The notes beneath the pieces are model-generated. The model made no database searches. It was not told the DNA's origin and saw only the letters and a list, made by a program, of their open reading frames with translations. Below, in pieces: positions 30,563 to 38,128 of a stretch of 64,000 nt of DNA. The number at the start of each line of letters is the position of its first letter. Position 1 is the stretch's first letter. The position numbers and the translations under genes were made by a program. This stretch comes from an uncultured Desulfobacter sp. (GTDB taxonomy: Bacteria > Desulfobacterota > Desulfobacteria > Desulfobacterales > Desulfobacteraceae): NCBI RefSeq assembly GCF_963677125.1, contig NZ_OY781882.1:504501-568500 (forward strand), in the 5' to 3' direction.

Positions 30563-33500
30563 TTATATCTGAAATGAATCTCCGTTATCAACATCCACAT
30601 CAATATCCACTTCGTCATCCGCTGCTTCAATAGTCACCAGGATTGTGTTATCAGCAACATTGGTGAACAGGCCATTACCCTCATGGGTCCAATCTCCGCT
30701 TTCAACACCTGTCAGTGCAACAGAATCACCCGCTTCCCCGGTAATTTGAAGCGTGTTGTCCTCATCCGTCATATCCAGAACTTGATCCAGGCTAAGGGTA
30801 ATCGTCTGATCCCCCCCGTCCCTGTTCAGGTCAATGCTTTCAATATTGTTGATATTACTGAAATCAAGCTCAGTCTCGCTGGTTACAATCAGGGTATCAA
30901 ATCCGGAACCACCGTCGACTATATCATTTCCTGATCCTGCATCTATGTTGTCGTCACCTTCTTGCCCGTAAATAATGTCATCGCCATCACCGCCAAAAAT
31001 ATCATCACCGCTGTCACGGCCATAAATAATGTCATCGCCGTCATGGCCGTTAATATAATCAATCTCGTTATAGCCGATTGCGTAAATAATGTTATCGACG
31101 TCAATAATATCATCGCCGTCACTGCCGTCAATGAAGTAATCTATAAAAGTAACAACTCCTACATCTACATCCACCAACTCAATGGTTACCGGGTTTCCAT
31201 GATTATAAAAGAACAAAGTATCTTCGTTTTGATCCTGTTCCGATCCGTAGGTGTAAGTACTAACCAGTGTAACAAAATCACCATCTTCCCCCGTAATCTG
31301 AAGCGTGTTGGCGTCATTCGTCATATTCACAACTTGATCCAGGCTAAGAGTAATCGTCTGGTCCACCCCGTCCTCGTTCAGGTCAATGCTTTCAATATTG
31401 CTGACATTACTGAAATCAAACTCCGTCTCGCTGGTGACGATCAGGGTGTCAAATCCGTCACCGCCGTCGACAATATAATTCCCTGATCCTGCATCAATAA
31501 TGTCATCGCCGTTACCGCTTTCAATTGAATTAATAATGGCATTGCCGTTACTGCCGAAAAGTCCGTAAATAATGTCATCAACGTAAATAATGTCAACGCC
31601 GTCACTGCCGTAAATGACACCATCTGTATAATAAACAATTCCCACATCTACATCCACTGACTCAATGGTCACCCGGATACCATCATTATTGAAGGATAAA
31701 CCGTCCCCGTCTTGATCCCATCCTGCGTCTTGATCAACGGTCAGCATAACAAAATCCCCCGCTTCCCCGGTAATCTGAAGCATGTTGTTCCCATCCGTCA
31801 TGCTCAGAATTTGATCCAGGGTAAGAAGGGTAATCGTCTGGTCCACTCCGTCTTCGTTCAGGTCAATGCTTTCAATATTGCTAACATTACTGAAATCAAG
31901 CTCGGTCTCGCCGGTGACAATCAGGGTGTCAAATCCGGAACCGCCGTCGACTATATCATCTCCTGATCCTGCATCGATGATGTCATTACCTTCCTTCCCA
32001 AAAATGCTATCAGATCCGGAACCGCTGTAGACTACATCATTGCCAGCCTCTGCATATATAATGTCATCTCCTGCACCGGTGTAAATGGTGTCATCACCGT
32101 CCTCTCCGTTAATAATGACATTTCCGTCAAGAAGATTAATCTTCACACGCCCATCCACCGGCTCAATGGTTATAAAAATGTATTCACCTGAATCAGGCTG
32201 ATATTTCTTAAAGGTCCATTCATTAACCCACAACCACCCATCATTGCACCCTGTTAGCTCAACCACATCATTTGTATCCCCTTTGGTAATTTGAAGTGTG
32301 TTATCCTCATCTGTCATACTTAAAACTTGATCCAGGCTGAGTGTTATCGTCTGACCCACACCGTCCTCATCCAGATCAATACGTTCAATATTGCTGATAT
32401 TGCTGAAATCAAGCTCAGTCTCATTGGCCACAACCAGGGTGTCAAACCCGGAACCACCGTCGATTACATCATTGCCGGCCCCGGCATATATAAAATCATC
32501 ACCATCGCCGCCGTCAACCCAGTCGTCTCCTTCCTGTCCATAAATGCGATCAGATCCGGTACCGCCGTCGACCACATCGTTGCCGGCCCCTGCATATATA
32601 GTGTCATGACCTTCCTGGCCGTAAATAATGTCATCGCCGTCGCCGCCTTTAATATAATCGTCCTCTGCTGATAGAAGATTTTGTTCAAATATAACAGTTG
32701 CTTCAACTGCTGGTTCATTTTCGTTCCCGGATACAGCATTTGCGGAGGAGACACGATAATTATTATCTTCTTCATATAGCGCGTTGCTTTCAATAGAATT
32801 GTCACCGCTATCGGCCAGTGTCGTTTCTCTTGCAAGGTCTTTATAATGGTCACGGATATACTGAATGGTGTCTTTCCGGGTCCAGTTTGAAAGTTCCTTT
32901 TCCAGTGTCTTAAAGACCTGCCCGCCGGACCCATCAGGCAGCTCTTTTACCGATGATAGATCATAATGATAACTATACTTAAGAACGTCAAAGACGTTAT
33001 CCGTATTCAATCTATCCCCGAAAATCACATCGTTGCCGTCATTGCCGGAGATCTTATCCCCTCCGGTGCCGCCTTCAATGAAGTCGTCTCCTGCACCGGC
33101 GTCAATATAGTCATCACCTTCCTGTCCGTAAATGCTGTCAGATCCGGGACCGCCGTAGATTCGATCATTACCATACCCCGCATATATCGTGTCATTACCT
33201 TCATATCCGTAAATAATGTCATTACCGGTGCTGCCTTCAATATAATCGTCAATATCCGGTCTAAGTTCCGGTTCAAGTTCTTGTTCAAATATATAGGCAG
33301 TATTATAATCTTGTCCTTCATCTTCCTCACCATATCCAGGTCCGAACAGATAGCTATAGACTTTGCCTCCGAATTGATGGCCTGCGTGGTAGGCAAGATC
33401 ATAGATATATCCGTCATCTTCCTCTCCTGCTTCAGTCTCTTCTTCAGGAATCTCTTCACCCGCTTCCAGGGCTGCCTGAAGTTCTTCTACTTCGGTAACA

Positions 33501-33739
33501 AACGCATTGTGTGAGTCGACGGTTGTAGCGACGATTCCATTAATGGCAAATTGGCTGTTTTCCGACAAGTCCAGTGTCCTTCCATCATTTAGCTCAATGG
33601 AGACCCCTGAACCGGCTCCCGTTTCAATGATTTCATTTTCATAAATCACGTCACCGACAAAGAGTTGGCGAATTTGGCCATCGGGAGTCCGTGCACTTAC
33701 ATTGCCTAAGATTGCTTTAATGATTCCGGCATGTGTCAT
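30563..33739 (-). CDS. RTX adhesin with Lap-type retention module (RTX1)
   Basis: A 1058-residue secreted calcium-binding protein. Residues 1-110 are a Lap-type retention module ([37 protein letters not shown]), then the acidic segment [16 protein letters not shown]. At 102-105 it reads TEAG where its paralogue has TAAG, the LapG cut motif, so cleavage may be lost. The rest is RTX nonapeptides (GGDGDDIIYG, GQEGDDWVDG) and four copies of a roughly 65-residue module beginning [16 protein letters not shown]. The last 70 residues resemble the end of RTX2 and would be the uncleaved type I secretion signal. It is exported by the neighbouring ABC-HlyD-TolC system and probably stays threaded in the pore. 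It converges with that operon. The size is modest for a LapA-type adhesin. Confidence 0.88.
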   Translation of the reverse strand: MTHAGIIKAILGNVSARTPDGQIRQLFVGDVIYENEIIETGAGSGVSIELNDGRTLDLSENSQFAINGIVATTVDSHNAFVTEVEELQAALEAGEEIPEEETEAGEEDDGYIYDLAYHAGHQFGGKVYSYLFGPGYGEEDEGQDYNTAYIFEQELEPELRPDIDDYIEGSTGNDIIYGYEGNDTIYAGYGNDRIYGGPGSDSIYGQEGDDYIDAGAGDDFIEGGTGGDKISGNDGNDVIFGDRLNTDNVFDVLKYSYHYDLSSVKELPDGSGGQVFKTLEKELSNWTRKDTIQYIRDHYKDLARETTLADSGDNSIESNALYEEDNNYRVSSANAVSGNENEPAVEATVIFEQNLLSAEDDYIKGGDGDDIIYGQEGHDTIYAGAGNDVVDGGTGSDRIYGQEGDDWVDGGDGDDFIYAGAGNDVIDGGSGFDTLVVANETELDFSNISNIERIDLDEDGVGQTITLSLDQVLSMTDEDNTLQITKGDTNDVVELTGCNDGWLWVNEWTFKKYQPDSGEYIFITIEPVDGRVKINLLDGNVIINGEDGDDTIYTGAGDDIIYAEAGNDVVYSGSGSDSIFGKEGNDIIDAGSGDDIVDGGSGFDTLIVTGETELDFSNVSNIESIDLNEDGVDQTITLLTLDQILSMTDGNNMLQITGEAGDFVMLTVDQDAGWDQDGDGLSFNNDGIRVTIESVDVDVGIVYYTDGVIYGSDGVDIIYVDDIIYGLFGSNGNAIINSIESGNGDDIIDAGSGNYIVDGGDGFDTLIVTSETEFDFSNVSNIESIDLNEDGVDQTITLSLDQVVNMTNDANTLQITGEDGDFVTLVSTYTYGSEQDQNEDTLFFYNHGNPVTIELVDVDVGVVTFIDYFIDGSDGDDIIDVDNIIYAIGYNEIDYINGHDGDDIIYGRDSGDDIFGGDGDDIIYGQEGDDNIDAGSGNDIVDGGSGFDTLIVTSETELDFSNINNIESIDLNRDGGDQTITLSLDQVLDMTDEDNTLQITGEAGDSVALTGVESGDWTHEGNGLFTNVADNTILVTIEAADDEVDIDVDVDNGDSFQI
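30714..32450. repeat. Four copies of a calcium-binding beta-module inside RTX1
   Basis: Approximate copies at 30714-30905, 31262-31457, 31741-31937 and 32250-32450 encode a module beginning [15 protein letters not shown], with SIDLNEDG and LQITGE further on. A fifth copy lies in RTX2 at about 34384-34573. They are separated by RTX nonapeptide tracts. The high similarity suggests duplication within the gene and a risk of recombination or assembly collapse. Confidence 0.75.
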
Positions 33740-34235
33740 TTTTCTTTTTCCAGGTTCTTTTAGTCACTTGAAATAATTTTTTGGAATGGTTTCGAATGGA
33801 TTTAATCCAATAATTTAGATTTTTTGAAAAACAGCGAAACAGCTTCCTTTTTGTCCTCGTTTGAGTAAATTACGGATTTACACAAACCTAAATAACATCA
33901 AAAAAAATAGGGGATAATGGAAGCCATAGCATGACCCAGACCAAAATATGATAATTGACTGAATAAGACAACCCTTGTTAAAAAAAAGAGTGAAAGTAAA
34001 CCAAAATCCATGATCCGTTAATCAATGGTGACATTGATTCCAGTACTGAAATTATACCTGATTTGTCATCATGGTTTGAAGATTTGGTTTGGGACGTTTA
34101 CCTAAGACATCTGGACATAGAATAAAAAAGCCGTATCGGAAAATCCGACACGGCTTTTTAGGATGCTTAAAATTTGTTCTATTTTCGAGGTAGGTTAAGT
34201 CCTTGTGTTCTCTCTACTCTGTCAGTCTATGGCTG
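33740..34235. other. Intergenic region RTX2/RTX1
   Basis: About 500 bp between two co-directional minus-strand RTX genes. It holds the RTX2 terminator (34124-34160) and must hold the RTX1 promoter. GGAAAAAG just before 33739 serves as ribosome-binding site. I found no convincing -10/-35 pair and no small gene. Confidence 0.5.
34124..34160 (-). terminator. Terminator after RTX2
   Basis: A 16-17-bp stem (AAAAAGCCGT-TCGGA with a partner TCCGA-ACGGCTTTTT) around a short AAA loop, with A-tract and T-tract on either side, so it works in both directions. It is about 75 bp past the RTX2 stop. Confidence 0.85.
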
Positions 34236-36497
34236 TTATACTTGAAAAGAGTCTCCGTTATCAACATCCACGTCAATATTTACACCGTCATTCACTGTCT
34301 CAATGGTTACCTGGATGCTGTTATCAGCGACATTGGTGAACAGGCCATTACCGTCATGGGTCCATTCTCCGTCGGCAACACCTGTCAGTGTAATAGAATC
34401 AATTTCTTCCCCGGTTATTTGAAGCGTGTTATTTTCATCTGTCATACTTAAAACTTGATCTATGCTAAGGGTAATTGTCTGATTTTCACCGTCCTCATTC
34501 AGGTCAATGCGTTCAATGTTGCTGACATTACTGAAATCAAGTTCAGTCTCACTGGTCACAGCCAGGGTGTCATACCCGGAACCGCCATCAACTACATCAT
34601 CTCCTGCCCCTGCATCTATTGTGTCATGACCTTCCTGGCCGTAAATAATGTCATCCCCTGCGCCGCCTTCAATGATGTCATGTCCACCATCGCGAGTGTC
34701 CCCGTCGTTAAGTATGGTTTCTTTAGCAAGGTCTTCATTATGATCTTGAATATACTTGATGGTATCTGCACGGGTCCAGCCTGAGAGTTCATTTTCCAGT
34801 GTCTCAAATACCTGCCAACCCGACCCGTCCGGCGGCTCTGTAATGTCTGTGTCTGACAGGCCATAGTCCTTATAGGCGTCGTCATTGGCAATAACCTCAA
34901 ATACATTATCTGTATTCAGAACATCCCCGAAGATCAGATCGTTGCCGTCATTTCCTGATATTTCATCACTGCCGGCAGGGCCTAAATTGTATTCCGATAT
35001 TATTTCATCAATTACGGTATCTAACTCGTTTTGATTTTCAGCATTCGCAGCAGAACCAGTATCATCAATATCGTTTAGGTAGTTTATTGGTTGCGTTGTA
35101 ATCGGATCCGTGTCTTCAGGCTCCATTCTGATGCCAATTGAACGGATACTTTCTGTTGCATTTTGTAAAGCTGTTAATTGATCCGCATATGTCGACGGGT
35201 CTGTACTTGGAAATGTTGGACTGCCGTCACTTAAAAATATGACATAATCTTCGATATTGTAGTCATTTGAATTTGCATTTGCCAGTGCCCCTTCTAACGC
35301 GGCCTGGTAATTTGTGAAAACGCCATCAAGCCCGGATGGTATCTCAAGATTATTGATCCAATCATTGATATTGTCTAATGTTTCTATACCCGTAATGTTG
35401 CTGGTTATTTCAACTGTGCCATTTTCGTTTTTAAATGTGATTTCTAAGCTTTGTTCTACACCCGTGGCAAAAGGCAAGAGATTGACGGTAACTTCTCCTC
35501 CCACGTTGCTCAAGACTTGAGTGTAGATTTTATCAACCATGTATTGGGCTGTGCCCTGGAGATCCTCCAGACGAGTTGTTGCCTGCTCATCATTATCAGC
35601 CATCGACGAGGAAAGATCCATTACCACAATGTAATTTTTATTGTATGAAATGGAACCTGCGTCGCCTACTAAGGTATCATTACCTTCCTGCCCGAGGATC
35701 GCACCTTGCGAATCGGCATTTGCTGGATATATTGTATGTTCGTCATCCTCAATAGGATTTTCAACATCGTCAAGATAAAGATCCTCTTTCTGATCATAAT
35801 AACCTTCTTCTTCGTTCAAAACTTGTTCTGCTCTCTGCTCTTCAGGGTTAGATCCAACGATAAATACAGATTCCGGTTCGGGTTCAGGTTCAGGTTCAGG
35901 CTCAGGCTCGGGCTCGGGCTCAGGCTCAGGTTCAGGCTCAGGCTCGGGTTCAGGCTCAGGCTCGGGTTCAGGCTCAGGCTCGGGTTCAGGTTCAGGTTCG
36001 GGTTCAGGCTCAGGCTCGGGTTCAGGTTCGGGTTCAGGTTCAGGATCCTCTTCACCCTCTATGTTTGGAAAATCTTCTTCTTCGTCACCATATCCAGTAC
36101 CGAACAGATAACTATCGACTTCACCACCGGATTGATCTCCTGCATAGTAGGCAAGATTATAATCATGTTCTTCATCTTCTTCGCCTGCTGCCGTCTCTTC
36201 ATCAGGGATTTCCTCACCTGCTTCCAGGGCAGCCTGAAGTTCCTGCACTTCTGTAACAACCGCATCCTGTGGGGCAACGGCTGCAATTACGGTTTCATCA
36301 ATGATAATTTGGCGGTTTTCCGCCAGGTTCAGCGTTCTTCCATCGTTCAGTTCAATGGTAAGTTTGGAACCGGCTGAAGTCTCAATGATTTCATTTTCAT
36401 AAACAATATCCCCGGCCGTGAGTTGGCGGACCTGGCCATCTGAAGTTCGTGCGCTTACACTTCCTGTAATTGTTTTAATGATTCCGGCTTGTGCCAT
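34236..36497 (-). CDS. RTX adhesin with retention module, Glu-Pro stalk and von Willebrand A domain (RTX2)
   Basis: A 753-residue secreted protein. Residues 1-110 are the retention module, and the LapG cleavage motif TAAG is intact at 102-105, so the cut would fall between A103 and A104 or next to them. About 29 Glu-Pro pairs form an extended stalk (about 150-210). A von Willebrand A domain follows (about 280-480) with the MIDAS motif DLSSS, the sequence [12 protein letters not shown] and [12 protein letters not shown] nonapeptides ([20 protein letters not shown]) flank it. One beta-module of the type repeated in RTX1 and a C-terminal secretion signal end it. The A domain would be the ligand- or surface-binding part. 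N- and C-termini are clearly paralogous to RTX1. Confidence 0.9.
35874..36045. repeat. Hexanucleotide repeat encoding about 29 Glu-Pro pairs
   Basis: About 172 bp of 6-bp units of the form GGTTCA, GGCTCA or GGCTCG on the plus strand, which encode Glu-Pro on the minus strand. Synonymous variation between units shows it is not recent pure slippage, but the tract could change length without a frameshift and so alter stalk length. Confidence 0.9.
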
Positions 36498-36956
36498 GGT
36501 TCTTCCTCCCAGTGGTTATAATTTGTCGCAAATAATTTTTTAAAATAGTTTAAATTATTTTTATAAACATAATCTGTATTTTGTTTTAAAGATATTGTAC
36601 CAAAGTCTATTTTTTTTTCGAAAAATGAAAAACAGGATTTCTTATGTAAAATAGGTTCTGTTTAGTGTTATAAGAGAAGTCAATTAAGCGTATTACAAAT
36701 CATAATAAGCTACATAATCTGATGCGAAATGTAGAAAAAAATGCAATTAATTGGGAAAAAAAATTCATTTTATTGGTTAAAAATGTAATATGTTAATAGT
36801 TTTTAAATGTTGTTTGGCTAAGCGTGTTCTATGAAAAGCACCTTCAACAGGAGTTATATAATCTTTAATGGATTTGGCATCTTTGTTGCATATTTACGAA
36901 TTTATTGAGTTTACTCTGGATAAATGGATTTTATAATAAATAAAAGGAGAGATCTT
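36498..36956. other. AT-rich divergent region, RTX2/PEP-CTERM
   Basis: About 460 bp of very AT-rich sequence between divergent genes. It holds a sigma-54-type promoter for the plus-strand gene (36875-36890) and its AGGAG ribosome-binding site. The RTX2 promoter must also lie here. No gene was seen. Confidence 0.5.
36875..36890 (+). promoter_or_regulatory. Sigma-54 (-24/-12) promoter of the PEP-CTERM gene
   Basis: TGGCATCTTTGTTGCA has the GG and GC dinucleotides ten bases apart, the exact spacing of RpoN promoters (TGGCAC-N5-TTGC). It is 67 nt before the start codon. PEP-CTERM genes of several species are RpoN-dependent under PrsK/PrsR, which fits. Confidence 0.6.
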
Positions 36957-37586
36957 ATGAAAATAAATAGAATTTTATTTTTAATGGGGTTTTTATTAAT
37001 TTTCGTTCTGACGAACCAGGTATCTGCCACAACGGTATTGATCGAGGATGATCTGGTAAGCCAAGGATGGGCAATTGATGATTCTTTGGGTACAGTGGAA
37101 ATAGTGGCTTCGAGTACAGATGTTGGGGACCACACTGTTATAGCAAGTGCTTACTATGGAGACAACTTTGCACAATTGACAGGTACATCCTCTATTTCTT
37201 TTTATGGATCGTGGACTGCAGGTGAAACAATCACATTTCAATGGGCCTTTTCAGCATTTACAGAAACAGCCGACTATGCCTATTTTCAAGCAGAAGATGA
37301 AATTTATAGACTGGCACAAGCAGGCCTTAAGGAAACCGGGATTAATGGATCAGGGGTAGTGGATGTCTTTGTTGGCGATACTTATGGTTGGGAAGTTGGG
37401 ACATATATATTTGATAACGATTACACCGGCAATTTGATATTTGGCATCAGTAACCATGCTATCGGAGATTCTGATTCAAAGTTCATGGTCGATATGGAAA
37501 TGACAGCTGTCCCTGAACCGGCATCTTTATTTCTCTTCGGGTCCGGTCTTATTGCTATTGCAAGAATTTGGAGAAAAAAATCATAA
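36957..37586 (+). CDS. PEP-CTERM sorted exported protein
   Basis: A 209-residue exported protein. A signal peptide (about 1-24) precedes a beta-rich body with no known domain. The C-terminus is a full PEP-CTERM signal: VPEPAS, a hydrophobic helix (LFLFGSGLIAIA) and a basic end (RIWRKKS). Such proteins are processed by exosortase (EpsH/XrtA), which lies outside this window, and are sent to the surface or exopolysaccharide matrix. The ATG at 36957 follows AGGAGAG; an upstream in-frame ATG lacks such a site. The promoter is of sigma-54 type. Function unknown. Confidence 0.88.
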   Translation: MKINRILFLMGFLLIFVLTNQVSATTVLIEDDLVSQGWAIDDSLGTVEIVASSTDVGDHTVIASAYYGDNFAQLTGTSSISFYGSWTAGETITFQWAFSAFTETADYAYFQAEDEIYRLAQAGLKETGINGSGVVDVFVGDTYGWEVGTYIFDNDYTGNLIFGISNHAIGDSDSKFMVDMEMTAVPEPASLFLFGSGLIAIARIWRKKS

Positions 37587-38128
37587 AGATTTAAAATACA
37601 ACATGGTTGCAAAAATTATCGAGAACTAAAACAGCATGAACCCCGTCTTTTCACTTCTAAGACGGGGTTTATTATTGTGAACCACAGTATTTAAGAACAC
37701 AGAACAAAGAGGGGCGAAGCTTCAATCAACTCACGAACAACTCACGAAGCGTTCGCCGGGAATTTAATTCCAAAATCGTCGACTTTTTTCGTATCGGTTT
37801 TATCGTTACATGGATTAACAGACCAAAAGCCAATTGATGGTCGGAATAAACATCATTGGTAATTTCATGGCAACAACATATTTCATCCTTTCTTGACAAA
37901 AAGTTTCTTCTATCCTAATCAGATTACAAATGAAGTGTCTAATAACAGCCATGGACTGCCGATTAGACTCATCAATAAGTAGATTCACCATAGAAAAGTT
38001 ACAATGAAACCGCAGCATGGCGTATCCAGAGGATGTCAACACCATGATCCATCCGTTCTCGTGTGAAATCTTTTAGCGTACGGTTTGCCTGCCCACTGAT
38101 TGACTGTGTTTACTCTAAGGAGGAATAG
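37587..38128. other. Intergenic region with terminator
   Basis: About 540 bp. The terminator at 37638-37675 lies at the left. The remainder has several stop codons in all frames. A minus-strand open frame of 76 codons (37815-38045) vaguely recalls the C-terminus of an ISAs1-type transposase but is too short and too poor a match to call. AAGGAGG just before 38129 serves the next gene. Confidence 0.45.
37638..37675 (+). terminator. Rho-independent terminator after the PEP-CTERM gene
   Basis: AACCCCGTCTT and AAGACGGGGTTT arms (11 bp, perfect) around a 9-nt loop, followed by TTTATTATT. Confidence 0.9.

Noticed and set aside
30714..32450. Regular repeats considered as a non-coding repeat array
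   Set aside because: They keep one reading frame and encode RTX and beta-module units of the adhesin.
35874..36045. Short regular repeats considered as a CRISPR array
   Set aside because: Units are 6 bp without spacers and encode the Glu-Pro stalk in frame.
35706..36377. Plus-strand open frame rich in Arg-Phe and Arg-Leu opposite RTX2
   Set aside because: It is the reverse complement of the Glu-Pro tract and surrounding RTX2 coding sequence; low complexity and no start signal.
37815..38045. 76-codon minus-strand frame with faint likeness to an ISAs1 transposase C-terminus
   Set aside because: Only a short stretch (SMAVIRHFICNLIR) is suggestive. No inverted repeats, catalytic residues or upstream transposase sequence were found.
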